From Pseudomonas nunensis (GTDB lineage: Bacteria > Pseudomonadota > Gammaproteobacteria > Pseudomonadales > Pseudomonadaceae): a DNA stretch of 64,000 nucleotides. The stretch lies in assembly GCF_024296925.1 (NCBI RefSeq), contig NZ_CP101125.1, positions 3,970,501-4,034,500 of the forward strand, in the 5' to 3' direction. Shown here piece after piece: positions 50,289 to 60,592 of this stretch (position 1 is its first letter; each line of letters starts with the position of its first letter). The translations under genes were made by a program, and so were the position numbers. The notes beneath the pieces were generated by a model. The model had not been told where the DNA came from, did no database searches, and saw nothing but the letters and a program-made list of their open reading frames with translations.

Positions 50289-51683
50289 TCAAAAAAGCCG
50301 GTTGAGGCCATCGTACGCCGCTACCCGATAGGCTTCGGCCATGGTCGGGTAGTTGAACGTCGTGTTGACGAAGTATTTCAGGGTGTTCAGTTCACCCGGC
50401 TGGCTCATGATCGCCTGGCCGATGTGAACAATCTCCGACGCCTGATAGCCGAAGCAGTGAACGCCCAGCACTTCCAGGGTTTCACGGTGGAACAGGATCT
50501 TCAGCATGCCCTGGGGCTCGCCGGCGATCTGTGCACGCGCCATGCTCTTGAAGAACGCCTTGCCCACTTCGTACGGCACCTTGGCCTGAGTCAGCTCCTG
50601 CTCGTTCTTGCCGATCGAGCTGATCTCCGGAATGGTGTAGATGCCGGTCGGCACATCATTCACGAAGCGCCAGCTGTTGTTATCCACGATGCTGCCAGCG
50701 GCCGAACGGCCCTGGTCGTGGGCGGCACTGGCCAGGCTTGGCCAGCCGATCACGTCGCCGGCACCGTAAATGTTCGGTACGCAGGTGCGATAGGCTTCAT
50801 CGACTTCGATCTGGCCACGGCTGTTGACCTTCACGCCGATGTTTTCCAGACCCAATGCGTCGGTGTTACCGGTACGACCGTTGCACCAGAGCAAGGCGTC
50901 GGCCTTGATCTTCTTGCCGGACTTGAGGTGCAGGATCACACCGTTGTCCACGCCTTCGACGCGGTCGTAGTCTTCGTTGTGGCGGACCGTGATGTTGTTG
51001 TTGCTGAAGTGATAGCTCAGGGCCTGGGAAATTTCCGAGTCCAGGAAGCTCAGCAACTGACCACGGTTATCCACCAGCTCAACCAGCACACCCAGGCCAC
51101 TGAAGATCGAGGCGTATTCGCAACCGATCACGCCAGCGCCGTAAACGATGAGTTTGCGCGGGGTGTGGTTGAGGCTGAGGATGGTGTCGCTATCGTAGAT
51201 ACGCGGGTGATGGAAATCGATGTCCGCCGGGCGATAAGGACGCGAGCCGGTGGCGATGATGATGTGCTTGGCCACCAGTTTCTCGACCACGCCGTTGGCG
51301 CACACCACTTCGATGGTTTGCTCGTCGGCGAAGCTGCCGGTGCCAAAGAACACGTCGACGCGGTTACGGGCGTAGTAGCCGGTGCGCGAGGCGACTTGTT
51401 TGGAAATGACTTTTTCAGCGCTTTTCAGCACGTCCGGGAACGAGAACCAACGCGGCTCACCAATGGCCCGGAACATCGGGTTGGTGTTGAACTGCATGAT
51501 CTGCCGGACCGAGTGACGCAATGCCTTGGACGGGATGGTGCCCAGGTGGGTGCAGTTGCCGCCGACCTGGCGACGGCTGTCGACCATCGCCACCTTGCGC
51601 CCTGCTTTGGCGGCGTTCATTGCCGCGCCTTCTCCCGCCGGGCCGGAACCCAGCACCACCACGTCGTAGTTGTAGACAGCCAT
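50289..51683 (-). CDS. sthA: Soluble pyridine nucleotide transhydrogenase
   Basis: 464 residues, FAD flavoprotein that moves hydride from NADPH to NAD+. FAD motif [23 protein letters not shown](P) motif [20 protein letters not shown]; the [15 protein letters not shown] segment has one Cys instead of the redox-active pair, as expected for SthA and not for dihydrolipoamide dehydrogenase. [12 protein letters not shown] and the C-terminal dimerisation domain are normal. Confidence 0.97.
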   Translation of the reverse strand: MAVYNYDVVVLGSGPAGEGAAMNAAKAGRKVAMVDSRRQVGGNCTHLGTIPSKALRHSVRQIMQFNTNPMFRAIGEPRWFSFPDVLKSAEKVISKQVASRTGYYARNRVDVFFGTGSFADEQTIEVVCANGVVEKLVAKHIIIATGSRPYRPADIDFHHPRIYDSDTILSLNHTPRKLIVYGAGVIGCEYASIFSGLGVLVELVDNRGQLLSFLDSEISQALSYHFSNNNITVRHNEDYDRVEGVDNGVILHLKSGKKIKADALLWCNGRTGNTDALGLENIGVKVNSRGQIEVDEAYRTCVPNIYGAGDVIGWPSLASAAHDQGRSAAGSIVDNNSWRFVNDVPTGIYTIPEISSIGKNEQELTQAKVPYEVGKAFFKSMARAQIAGEPQGMLKILFHRETLEVLGVHCFGYQASEIVHIGQAIMSQPGELNTLKYFVNTTFNYPTMAEAYRVAAYDGLNRLF

Positions 51684-51890
51684 GCGTACTCCTCAGAACA
51701 GGCCGCGGCGCCATCGGCACCTGCGGCTAAATCACGCCGATCTGCGGCGTGAAGGAACAATTTGGGGCCAGTGCAGAACCCGGACACAGTCTATAGAAGC
51801 GTCAACGCCGCGCACATTAACCCTTGGTCGCGTCGTAGGCTACTTTTGCCTGCGCTACAACGCCAGTCTTCAATGCTCGGATCGCCGTAA

Positions 51891-52910
51891 TCATTCGGTT
51901 TTGCCGCCACTGAGCCGTTCAAAAGCCTGATTGGTCCGTGTGACGAAACCTGTATCGGCACGAATCACAAAGAATGCACCGATGTTGTGTTTTTCCGCGT
52001 AGTCCCATCCACGTACCGGGCCGAGAATCAGCAACAGCGTCGATAAGCCATCGGCCATCAGGGCTGAAGGATTTATTACCGTGACCGACGCGAGGTTGTG
52101 GGTAATCGGCGCACCGGTGCGGGCATCGAAGGTGTGGGAATAGCGCCGACCGTCCTGCTCGAAATAGTTGCGGTAGTCGCCGGAGGTGGAGACGCCGTAG
52201 CCGTCCACGTTAATGATGCGCTCGGCCACTTGTTGGTCGTCCCGAGGCTCTTCCAAGGCAACTTTCCACGGGGAGCCGTCGAGTTTTTTACCGGCAGCCT
52301 TGAGTTCGCCCGTGGCTTCGGCGAGGTAGTTGTGGATGCCCATGCTGTCGAGTGTGGCGGCGATGCTGTCGACCGAATAGCCGGCGGCGATGCTGTTGAA
52401 GTCCACCTCGACCGCGGCGTCCTTGCACAGTTGATCGCCGTCGATGCGCAGGTGCGTGTAGCCGATTCGCTGCATCGCGGTGGCCAGAGCTTCGGGACTG
52501 GGGATTTTTTCCTCGCGGGCTTGTGGGCCAAAACCCCAAAGGTTCATCAAGGGTTCGACGGTCAGGTCGTAGGAGCCTTCGCTTTGCAGTGACAGTTGTT
52601 CGCCGACACGGACCAATTCGAGGATCGGCGCGCGCATGGTCTGACAGCGATTGGCCGGCAGATCGTTAAAGCGTTCGATGTCCGAGTCGCTGCGGTAGGT
52701 GGACATTTGCCGGTCAACGTCAGCGAGGATTTTTTCGACTTCGGCTTGCACCACCTTCGGCGCGGGCAAACCCTGAGTTCGCACGTACTTGATCGAATAG
52801 GTGCTGCCCATGGTCGGGCCGCCGAAGCTTTCCATGGAATCGCCGTTGCCGCAGCCGGACAGCGCAATGAACAACAACGGGAAAAACCCCTTCCGCTTCA
52901 ACAATCTCAA
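51891..52910 (-). CDS. apbE: FAD:protein FMN transferase ApbE
   Basis: 339 residues, lipobox (FIALSGCGNG). ApbE attaches FMN covalently to Thr/Ser of target proteins such as NqrB, NqrC or RnfG in the periplasm. Motifs: GGPTMGSTYSIKYV, VEVDFNSIAAGYSVD, YGVSTSGDYRNYFEQDG and RYSHTFDARTGAPI with Asp and His. The start is uncertain: TTG at 52910, 52904 or 52901, with GAGGG best spaced for 52904. No nqr gene lies nearby, unlike in PAO1 where the nqr operon follows. Confidence 0.92.
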   Translation of the reverse strand: MRLLKRKGFFPLLFIALSGCGNGDSMESFGGPTMGSTYSIKYVRTQGLPAPKVVQAEVEKILADVDRQMSTYRSDSDIERFNDLPANRCQTMRAPILELVRVGEQLSLQSEGSYDLTVEPLMNLWGFGPQAREEKIPSPEALATAMQRIGYTHLRIDGDQLCKDAAVEVDFNSIAAGYSVDSIAATLDSMGIHNYLAEATGELKAAGKKLDGSPWKVALEEPRDDQQVAERIINVDGYGVSTSGDYRNYFEQDGRRYSHTFDARTGAPITHNLASVTVINPSALMADGLSTLLLILGPVRGWDYAEKHNIGAFFVIRADTGFVTRTNQAFERLSGGKTE

Positions 52911-52961
52911 TCCCTCTGAATACCCCCGACACAGCGCCAGTGCCGACCATTATGCAACACC

Positions 52962-53038
52962 CCTGTAGGAGCGAGGCTTGCCCGCGAAAGCGATCAACCT
53001 GACACACCGCCTTCGCGGGCAAGCCTCGCTCCTACAGG
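52962..53038. repeat. REPIN, class II, copy 2
   Basis: CCTGTAGGAGCGAGGCTTGC and complement between the divergent apbE and MFS genes, where promoters of both should also lie. Confidence 0.92.
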
Positions 53039-53240
53039 TTTCTAAGTCGTTCAACCTCTATATCCGTGCCGGCTAATGGCTATAACGTTTAAGCAGCAGC
53101 CTAACTAGTGGTTGCCTATCCATCTTCATACACATATCGTTACAAAACTGTTCGGTGTGTGCCTGCGTGCTTGAGGCCGACAGCCAGGAAGCGTCAAGAC
53201 CAGGGATTTCCAATAAGACAGCCAAAGTGAGAGCGTTAAA

Positions 53241-54542
53241 ATGTCCTCGAATACGGGCAAAGGCAAAGCGATCTTTCGCGTTGTCAGCGGTAATTTTCTT
53301 GAGATGTTCGACTTTATGGTCTATGGCTTTTACGCCACGGCCATTGCGAAGACCTTCTTCCCTGCCGACAGCGCATTCGCCTCCCTGATGCTGTCCCTGG
53401 CCACTTTCGGCGCCGGTTTCCTGATGCGTCCGCTGGGTGCGATTTTCCTCGGCGCCTACATCGACCGCCATGGCCGCCGCAAAGGCCTGATCATCACCCT
53501 CGCCCTGATGGCCGCCGGCACAGTGCTGATTGCCTGCGTGCCGGGTTACGCCACACTGGGCGTCGCTGCGCCGCTGATCGTGCTGTTCGGTCGCCTGTTG
53601 CAAGGTTTCTCGGCGGGCGTGGAACTGGGCGGTGTGTCGGTGTACCTGGCCGAAATTTCCACCCCGGGCCGCAAAGGCTTCTTCGTCAGTTGGCAATCCG
53701 CCAGCCAACAAGCGGCCGTGGTATTCGCTGGTTTGCTGGGTGTGGGCTTGAACCACTGGCTCAGCCCGGAACAAATGGGTGACTGGGGCTGGCGCGTACC
53801 GTTCCTGATTGGCTGCATGATCGTGCCGGTGATCTTCGTGATTCGTCGCTCGCTGGAAGAAACTCCGGAATTCCAGGCACGCAAACATCGCCCTACCCTG
53901 CAGGAAATCATCCGTTCGGTCGGTCAGAACTTCGGCATTGTCATCGCCGGCATGGCGCTGGTGGTCATGACCACCGTGTCGTTCTACCTGATCACCGCGT
54001 ACACGCCGACCTTCGGTAAAGCCGAACTGCACTTGTCCGATCTGGATGCGCTGCTGGTCACCGTGTGCATCGGCCTGTCGAACTTCTTCTGGCTGCCGGT
54101 GATGGGGGCTGTGTCCGACAAGATCGGGCGTAAACCCCTACTGTTGGCGGCGACCATTCTGGCGATCCTGACCGCCTACCCTGCCCTGTCGTGGCTGGTG
54201 GCGAACCCGAGCTTCAGTCATCTGCTGATCGTCGAGTTGTGGTTGTCGTTCCTGTATGGCTCGTACAACGGCGCCATGGTGGTAGCCCTGACCGAAATCA
54301 TGCCGGTAGAAGTTCGTACAACCGGTTTCTCCCTGGCCTACAGCCTGGCGACTGCAACCTTCGGTGGTTTTACACCGGCGGCGTGCACCTACCTGATCCA
54401 TGTGCTGGACAATAAGGCTGCGCCAGGGATCTGGCTCAGCGGTGCGGCGGTGCTGGGGTTGATTGCGACGCTGGTGTTGTTCCGTGGCAACAAACATGAA
54501 CTGCGGACTGCGCAGGCGGCTGTGGTTGGTGGCGCTCGATAG
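53241..54542 (+). CDS. MFS transporter, citrate/tricarballylate-proton symporter type
   Basis: 433 residues, 12 membrane helices, metabolite:H+ symporter (MHS) subfamily. Start [20 protein letters not shown]; conserved MFS loop [32 protein letters not shown] and a second RXGRR-like loop [10 protein letters not shown]. The sequence is close to citrate and tricarballylate carriers (CitA, TcuC). There is no tricarballylate catabolic gene nearby, so the exact substrate is unknown. Confidence 0.88.
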   Translation: MSSNTGKGKAIFRVVSGNFLEMFDFMVYGFYATAIAKTFFPADSAFASLMLSLATFGAGFLMRPLGAIFLGAYIDRHGRRKGLIITLALMAAGTVLIACVPGYATLGVAAPLIVLFGRLLQGFSAGVELGGVSVYLAEISTPGRKGFFVSWQSASQQAAVVFAGLLGVGLNHWLSPEQMGDWGWRVPFLIGCMIVPVIFVIRRSLEETPEFQARKHRPTLQEIIRSVGQNFGIVIAGMALVVMTTVSFYLITAYTPTFGKAELHLSDLDALLVTVCIGLSNFFWLPVMGAVSDKIGRKPLLLAATILAILTAYPALSWLVANPSFSHLLIVELWLSFLYGSYNGAMVVALTEIMPVEVRTTGFSLAYSLATATFGGFTPAACTYLIHVLDNKAAPGIWLSGAAVLGLIATLVLFRGNKHELRTAQAAVVGGAR

Positions 54543-54548
54543 ATCGCA

Positions 54549-54631
54549 TTCGCGGGCAAACCTCGCTCCTACAGGTAGCGTGCAATATCACAATTCGCGC
54601 ATAACCCGTAGGAGCGAGGCTTGCCCGCGAA
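54549..54631. repeat. REPIN, class II, copy 3
   Basis: TTCGCGGGCAAACCTCGCTC with one mismatch and its complement, just after the MFS stop. Confidence 0.9.
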
Positions 54632-54680
54632 GAGGCCCGCCCAGACAACACATCCACAACGAGCAAAGAACGCACAAACA

Positions 54681-54710
54681 AAAACGCCCCGACCAAAGTC
54701 GGGGCGTTTT
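54681..54710. terminator. Terminator between the MFS and gap genes
   Basis: ACGCCCCGAC-CAAA-GTCGGGGCGT with A-run before and T-run after; the genes converge, so it can serve both. Confidence 0.9.
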
Positions 54711-54726
54711 CATGTGCGGCTAAAGC

Positions 54727-56190
54727 TTAGCGCGGGAATGCAGGCGGGTTGACCCCGGCCATGTCTTCCATCACGCGAACCACTTGGCAGCTGTAACCGA
54801 ATTCGTTGTCGTACCAAACGTACAGAACAACGCGGTTGTCTTGGCTGATGGTTGCTTCAGCGTCCACAACACCGGCGTGGCGCGAGCCAACGAAGTCGGT
54901 GGACACTACTTCCTGCGAGTTGACGTAGTCGATTTGCTTATGCAGATCGGAGTGCAGCGCCATGTAGCGCAGGTACTCGTTCATCTCTTCACGGGTGGCG
55001 GCTTTCTCAAGGTTCAGGTTGAGAATGGCCATCGACACGTTAGGCGTCGGAACGCGGATCGCGTTACCGGTCAGCTTGCCGGCCAGTTCAGGCAGAGCCT
55101 TGGCAGCAGCGGTGGCAGCACCGGTCTCGGTGATTACCATGTTCAGCGCGGCGCTACGGCCACGGCGATCGCCCTTGTGGAAGTTGTCGATCAGGTTCTG
55201 GTCGTTGGTGTACGAGTGAACCGTTTCAACGTGACCGTTGATGATGCCGAACTTGTCGTTGACTGCCTTCAGCACCGGCACGATGGCGTTGGTGGTGCAG
55301 GACGCCGCGGAAACGATCTTGTCGTCAGCGGTGATTTCGCCGTGGTTGATGCCGTGAACGATGTTCTTCAGCTTGCCTTTGCCAGGCGCGGTCAGCACAA
55401 CGCGGTCGATACCCGGGCAAGCCAGGTGTTGGCCCAGGCCCTCGGCGTCACGCCATACACCGGTGTTGTCCACCAGCAGTGCGTCTTTGATGCCGTACTG
55501 GGTGTAATCCACTTCAGTCGGGTTCTTCGCGTAGATAACCTGGATCAGGTTGCCGTTAGCGGTGATGGTGTTGTTTTCTTCATCGATGGTGATGGTGCCG
55601 TTGAAGGAACCATGCACCGAATCGCGACGCAGCAAGCTGGCGCGCTTGACCAGATCGTTCTCGGCGCCCTTGCGGACCACGATGGCGCGCAGACGCAGGC
55701 CGTCGCCGCCACCGGTTTTCTCGATCAGGATGCGCGCCAGCAGACGGCCAATGCGACCGAAGCCGTACAGGACAACGTCGGTGCCTTTGCGCGCCGTAGC
55801 GTTTTGCTGGCCAACAACGTCAGCCATTTCTTCACGGACGAACTGCTCGGCGGTGCGGCCATTGCCTTCGTTACGGAATTTGAACGCCAACTTGCCCAAG
55901 TCTACCGAAGCCGCGCCGAGCTTAAGCTCGCTCATGGCTTTAAGCAGAGGGAATGTTTCGTGGACGGAGAGTTCGCTGTCGTCGGTGGAGCGATGGCGAG
56001 CAAAGCGGTGAGCTTTGAGAATCGCGATGACAGACTGGTTGATCAGGCTGCGGCCATAGATCGAGCTCACCACGTTGTTATTGCGGTAGAGCTGACCGAT
56101 AAGCGGAATCATCGCTTCTGCGAGTGCTTCACGGTCGATCCATTCACCAAGACACTGGTCGGGCTTCTGAGTCACGGGAACCTTCCACAT
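54727..56190 (-). CDS. gap: Glyceraldehyde-3-phosphate dehydrogenase, long form
   Basis: 487 residues, longer than the usual 335 because of about 125 extra N-terminal residues (start EWIDREALAEAMIPLIGQLY, then VREEMADVVGQQNATARKG). NAD-binding VLYGFGRIGRLLARIL; catalytic Cys298 in SAASCTTNAIVP; VHSYTNDQNLIDN, RVPTPNVSMAILNLNL and VWYDNEFGYSCQVV complete it. The same long form is seen at PA3001 in PAO1. It is divergent from mfd. Acts in glycolysis or gluconeogenesis; the role of the extension is not known. Confidence 0.95.
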   Translation of the reverse strand: MWKVPVTQKPDQCLGEWIDREALAEAMIPLIGQLYRNNNVVSSIYGRSLINQSVIAILKAHRFARHRSTDDSELSVHETFPLLKAMSELKLGAASVDLGKLAFKFRNEGNGRTAEQFVREEMADVVGQQNATARKGTDVVLYGFGRIGRLLARILIEKTGGGDGLRLRAIVVRKGAENDLVKRASLLRRDSVHGSFNGTITIDEENNTITANGNLIQVIYAKNPTEVDYTQYGIKDALLVDNTGVWRDAEGLGQHLACPGIDRVVLTAPGKGKLKNIVHGINHGEITADDKIVSAASCTTNAIVPVLKAVNDKFGIINGHVETVHSYTNDQNLIDNFHKGDRRGRSAALNMVITETGAATAAAKALPELAGKLTGNAIRVPTPNVSMAILNLNLEKAATREEMNEYLRYMALHSDLHKQIDYVNSQEVVSTDFVGSRHAGVVDAEATISQDNRVVLYVWYDNEFGYSCQVVRVMEDMAGVNPPAFPR

Positions 56191-56554
56191 ATGTAGGGGC
56201 AGAAAAAAGGGGCTACATTATGCCGCCGAGTGCCTCTCGTAGCAATGCGCGCCTGTCGTGCGAGTCGTAACAAATTCCGCTCCAAAAAAATTACGCCCCG
56301 CTGGAGCCCAGTAAACACGGGGCTTTCAGCGCAGTCAAATTTTTGGAGGTAGCGCTGCCTTGTCCGTAACCATCCGTAACACTGGTTGTTTTTGCCACTA
56401 CATAATCGGCAATTTTCACTGAAAAACGGCCGGATTTTGTCTTTACCACTACATTTTGCCCAACCCGCGTAATAGACATATCTGCAACTGACAGCCGGCA
56501 CCCGAGGCCGCTACAATTACCGACTTTGTCGCAACGCTTGGAGCTCAACCTTCC
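56191..56554. other. gap-mfd divergent promoter region
   Basis: 364 bp with no gene. It holds two 17-bp direct repeats of TTGT(C/T)TTT(A/G)CCACTACA, described separately, and an AT-rich core. GGAG at 56540 precedes the mfd GTG. Confidence 0.5.
56386..56453. promoter_or_regulatory. 17-bp direct repeats upstream of gap and mfd
   Basis: TTGTTTTTGCCACTACA (56386-56402) and TTGTCTTTACCACTACA (56437-56453) match at 15 of 17 positions and start exactly 51 bp apart. As minus-strand reading, TGTAGTGG-AAA-ACAA. Gene control of gap is likely; the TTGT...ACA edges recall HexR-type sites, but the match is loose. Confidence 0.5.
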
Positions 56555-59500
56555 GTGCCCGTTCTGCGTCTACCGCTTCTCCCTGCCGCGGCAGGTAAAC
56601 AGCACTGGGGCAACCTGCCCGGTGCCGCCCTGAGCCTGGCCATTGCCGAGGCCGCCAGCGCTGCCAAGCGCTTTACCCTGCTGCTGACCGCCGACAGCCA
56701 AAGTGCTGAACGGCTGGAACAGGAGCTGAGTTTCTTCGCCCCGGATTTGCCCGTGCTGCATTTTCCCGACTGGGAAACCCTGCCTTACGATCTGTTCTCG
56801 CCGCACCAGGACATCATCTCCCAGCGCATTGCCAGCTTATATAGGCTGCCGGAGCTGACCCACGGCGTGCTCGTGGTGCCGATCACCACGGCATTGCATC
56901 GCCTGGCGCCGACCAAGTTCCTGCTCGGCAGCAGCCTGGTGCTGGACGTCGGCCAGAAGCTCGACGTCGAGCAAATGCGTACCCGGCTAGAGGCCAGTGG
57001 CTATCGCTACGTCGATACGGTGTACGAGCACGGTGAATTTACCGTGCGTGGTTCGCTGATCGACCTGTTCCCGATGGGCAGCAAACTGCCGTTCCGGATC
57101 GACCTGTTCGACGACGAAATCGAGACCCTGCGCACCTTCGATCCGGACAACCAGCGCTCCATCGACAAGGTCGACACCGTTCGCCTGTTGCCGGCGCGGG
57201 AATTCCCCCTGCAAAAGGATGCGGTCACGCGCTTCAAGGCGCGCTTCCGCGAACGTTTCGACGTGGACTTCCGCCGCTGCCCGATCTTTCAGGATTTGAG
57301 CAGCGGGATTACGCCGGCCGGTATCGAGTACTACCTGCCGCTGTTCTTCGATGAAACCTCGACCCTGTTCGATTACCTGCCGCAAGACACCCAGGTGTTT
57401 TCCCTGCCGGGCATCGAACAGGCCGCCGAGAACTTCTGGAACGACGTGCGCAATCGCTATGAAGAGCGCCGCGTCGATCCTTCTCGTCCTTTATTACCGC
57501 CGACCGAGCTATTCCTGCCGGTGGAAGACTGTTTCGCACGCCTGAAAAACTGGCCGCGCGTCGTGGCCAGTCAACAAGACGTGGAAACCGGTGTCGGCCG
57601 CGAACGCTTCCCGGCGCAGCTGTTGCCGAACCTGGCCATCGAAGCGAAGGCCACCCAGCCACTCGCCGCGCTGGCTGGTTTCCTCGACGAATTCCCCGGT
57701 CGCGTGCTGTTTACCGCCGAGTCGGCGGGCCGTCGTGAAGTGCTGCTGGAATTGCTCGAACGCCTGAAGCTGCGGCCGAAAACCGTCGACAGCTGGCCAG
57801 ACTTTGTCGCGGGCAAGGATCGTCTGGCGATCACCATTGCGCCGCTGGACGAAGGCTTGATGCTGGACGATCCGGCCCTGGCGCTGATCGCCGAAAGCCC
57901 GTTGTTCGGGCAACGGGTGATGCAACGTCGTCGTCGGGAAAAACGCGCCGACGGCAATAACGATGCAGTGATCAAGAACCTCACCGAGCTGCGCGAAGGT
58001 GCGCCGGTGGTGCACATCGATCACGGCGTCGGCCGTTACCTTGGACTCGCGACCCTGGAAATCGATGACCAGGCTGCCGAGTTCCTGACTCTGCAATACG
58101 CTGAAGGCGCCAAGCTGTATGTGCCGGTGGCCAACCTGCACCTGATCGCTCGTTACACCGGCAGCGACGATGCACTTGCCCCGCTGCATCGTCTCGGCTC
58201 CGAGACCTGGCAGAAAGCCAAACGCAAAGCCGCCGAGCAGGTGCGCGACGTCGCCGCCGAGTTACTCGACATCTATGCCCGCCGCGCCGCTCGCGAAGGT
58301 TATGCCTTTGCCGATCCGAAAGCCGATTACGCAACGTTCAGCGCCGGCTTCCCGTTCGAAGAAACCCCGGACCAGCAGACCACCATCGACGCCGTACGCG
58401 CCGACATGCTCGCACCCAAACCGATGGACCGGCTGGTCTGCGGCGACGTGGGTTTCGGCAAGACCGAAGTGGCGATGCGTGCCGCATTCATCGCGGTGCA
58501 CGGCGGTCGCCAAGTGGCGATCCTGGTGCCGACCACCCTGCTCGCCCAGCAACACTACAACAGCTTCCGCGACCGCTTCGCCGACTGGCCGGTGAGCGTG
58601 GAAGTGATGAGCCGCTTCAAGTCGACCAAGGAAGTGAACGCCGCCATCGCCGAGCTGGCCGAAGGCAAGATCGACATCGTGATCGGCACGCACAAGCTGC
58701 TGTCCGACGATGTGAAAATCAAAAACCTCGGGCTGGTGATCATCGACGAGGAGCACCGTTTTGGTGTGCGTCAGAAGGAACAGCTCAAGGCGTTGCGCAG
58801 TGAAGTCGACATCCTGACGCTGACCGCCACGCCGATTCCGCGCACGCTGAACATGGCGGTGTCGGGCATGCGCGACCTGTCGATCATCGCCACACCGCCG
58901 GCCCGTCGCCTGTCGGTGCGGACCTTCGTCATGGAGCAGAACAAAAGCACGGTCAAGGAAGCCCTGCTGCGTGAGTTGCTGCGTGGCGGTCAGGTCTACT
59001 ACCTGCACAACGATGTGAAGACCATCGAGAAATGCGCCGCCGACCTCGCCGAACTGGTGCCGGAAGCGCGGATCGGCATCGGCCACGGGCAGATGCGCGA
59101 GCGCGAACTCGAACAGGTGATGAGCGACTTCTATCACAAGCGCTTCAACGTGCTGATCGCCTCGACCATCATCGAGACCGGCATCGACGTGCCGAGCGCC
59201 AACACCATCATCATCGAGCGTGCGGACAAGTTCGGCCTGGCGCAGTTGCACCAATTGCGCGGCCGGGTTGGTCGCAGCCACCACCAGGCTTACGCGTACC
59301 TGCTGACGCCGCCGCGCCAGCAAATCACTGGCGACGCGGAAAAGCGTCTGGAAGCAATCGCCAACACCCAGGACCTCGGCGCGGGCTTCGTGCTCGCCAC
59401 CAACGACCTGGAAATCCGTGGCGCCGGCGAGCTGCTGGGCGACGGTCAGAGCGGGCAAATCCAGGCTGTCGGCTTCACGCTGTACATGGAAATGCTCGAG

Positions 59501-60004
59501 CGCGCGGTGAAGTCGATCCGCAAGGGCGAACAACCGAACCTCGACCAGCCGCTCGGCGGCGGCCCGGAAGTCAACTTGCGCGTTCCGGCGTTGATTCCCG
59601 AGGACTACTTGCCGGACGTTCACGCCCGTTTGATCTTGTACAAACGCATCGCCTCGGCCACCGACGAGGAAGGTCTCAAGGACCTGCAAGTGGAGATGAT
59701 CGACCGTTTCGGCCTGTTGCCGGAGCCGACCAAGAATCTGGTACGCATCACCCTGCTGAAGTTGCAGGCCGAACAACTGGGCATCAAGAAAGTCGATGGA
59801 GGCCCGCAAGGTGGCCGAATCGAGTTCGCCGCCCAGACGCCGGTCGACCCGTTGACCCTGATCAAACTGATCCAGAGCCAACCCAAACGCTACAAATTCG
59901 AAGGCGCCACGATGTTCAAGTTCATGGTGCCAATGGAGCGCCCAGAAGAGCGCTTTAATACTGTAGAGGCGCTGTTTGAGCGCCTTCTCCCGAAAACTGC
60001 TTGA
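56555..60004 (+). CDS. mfd: Transcription-repair coupling factor Mfd
   Basis: 1149 residues from a GTG at 56555. Removes stalled RNA polymerase at lesions and recruits UvrA. UvrB-like N-terminus (DSQSAERLEQELSFFAPDLP), RNA polymerase interaction domain near 480-545 (GAPVVHIDHGVGRYLGLATL), Walker A GDVGFGKTEVAMRAAF near 630, DEEH near 730, RGRVGRSHHQAYAYLL and the TRCF C-terminal domain. Full length like E. coli Mfd. Confidence 0.97.
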   Translation: MPVLRLPLLPAAAGKQHWGNLPGAALSLAIAEAASAAKRFTLLLTADSQSAERLEQELSFFAPDLPVLHFPDWETLPYDLFSPHQDIISQRIASLYRLPELTHGVLVVPITTALHRLAPTKFLLGSSLVLDVGQKLDVEQMRTRLEASGYRYVDTVYEHGEFTVRGSLIDLFPMGSKLPFRIDLFDDEIETLRTFDPDNQRSIDKVDTVRLLPAREFPLQKDAVTRFKARFRERFDVDFRRCPIFQDLSSGITPAGIEYYLPLFFDETSTLFDYLPQDTQVFSLPGIEQAAENFWNDVRNRYEERRVDPSRPLLPPTELFLPVEDCFARLKNWPRVVASQQDVETGVGRERFPAQLLPNLAIEAKATQPLAALAGFLDEFPGRVLFTAESAGRREVLLELLERLKLRPKTVDSWPDFVAGKDRLAITIAPLDEGLMLDDPALALIAESPLFGQRVMQRRRREKRADGNNDAVIKNLTELREGAPVVHIDHGVGRYLGLATLEIDDQAAEFLTLQYAEGAKLYVPVANLHLIARYTGSDDALAPLHRLGSETWQKAKRKAAEQVRDVAAELLDIYARRAAREGYAFADPKADYATFSAGFPFEETPDQQTTIDAVRADMLAPKPMDRLVCGDVGFGKTEVAMRAAFIAVHGGRQVAILVPTTLLAQQHYNSFRDRFADWPVSVEVMSRFKSTKEVNAAIAELAEGKIDIVIGTHKLLSDDVKIKNLGLVIIDEEHRFGVRQKEQLKALRSEVDILTLTATPIPRTLNMAVSGMRDLSIIATPPARRLSVRTFVMEQNKSTVKEALLRELLRGGQVYYLHNDVKTIEKCAADLAELVPEARIGIGHGQMRERELEQVMSDFYHKRFNVLIASTIIETGIDVPSANTIIIERADKFGLAQLHQLRGRVGRSHHQAYAYLLTPPRQQITGDAEKRLEAIANTQDLGAGFVLATNDLEIRGAGELLGDGQSGQIQAVGFTLYMEMLERAVKSIRKGEQPNLDQPLGGGPEVNLRVPALIPEDYLPDVHARLILYKRIASATDEEGLKDLQVEMIDRFGLLPEPTKNLVRITLLKLQAEQLGIKKVDGGPQGGRIEFAAQTPVDPLTLIKLIQSQPKRYKFEGATMFKFMVPMERPEERFNTVEALFERLLPKTA

Positions 60005-60014
60005 AGGACGCCGT

Positions 60015-60581
60015 ATGCGCCTGTTTCGCTCGCTGACCTTGTTGATGACGCTGATTGCTCCCTCGGCGTTTGCCGATGATCTGTATCAGGTCGAAATGAT
60101 TCTGGTCCGGCAGAACGCCGTGCCTGCCATCGTCAGCCGCGCCGCGCCGGAAGACTGGGCTGCCGGCGCACAACGCCTCAGCCCCGACAGCCAGCGCACG
60201 CCAAGCCTCAATGGCGAAGTGGAGAAACTCACCGCCAGCAATGATTACACCGTGTTGCTGCACAAGGCCTGGCAACAGACCCTGGGTGAAACCGAAAGCA
60301 AAGTTGCAATCAGTGACGGTACAGAACAGTTCGGTCAGTTCCCGATCGAGGGCACGCTGAACCTCAAACTGGGGCGCTTCACCGATGTTGACGCGGACTT
60401 TTGGGTCAACCAGATCGACGGTAACGGTATGGTCACCGCCAGCGAACGCCTGAAGCAGGAAAGCCACACCAAGAACGGTCAACTGAACTTCCTCGACAAC
60501 GGCCACCTCGGCCTGTTGATCAAGATCACGTCGCTGACCGCCCCTGCGCCTCGGCCAGTCCCCGATGAAATTCCGGACTGA
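60015..60581 (+). CDS. CsiV-like periplasmic protein
   Basis: 188 residues from the ATG at 60015 (GAAGGA upstream), 10 bp after mfd. Signal peptide SLTLLMTLIAPSAFA. The family is a predicted peptidoglycan-binding protein (CsiV type); YQVEMILVRQNAVP near the N-terminus and the late VNQIDGNGMVTASERLKQES and LDNGHLGLLIKITSL are as in the family. The middle is polar. Function in Pseudomonas is not known to me. Confidence 0.8.
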   Translation: MRLFRSLTLLMTLIAPSAFADDLYQVEMILVRQNAVPAIVSRAAPEDWAAGAQRLSPDSQRTPSLNGEVEKLTASNDYTVLLHKAWQQTLGETESKVAISDGTEQFGQFPIEGTLNLKLGRFTDVDADFWVNQIDGNGMVTASERLKQESHTKNGQLNFLDNGHLGLLIKITSLTAPAPRPVPDEIPD

Positions 60582-60592
60582 TTGACCTCCTT

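Noticed and set aside
50424..51752. Plus-strand open frame opposite sthA
   Set aside because: Overlaps a complete SthA with all motifs; composition is typical of an antisense frame.
58262..59881. Minus-strand open frame of 539 codons inside mfd
   Set aside because: Antisense shadow of a complete, highly conserved Mfd. The translated text has no recognisable motif.
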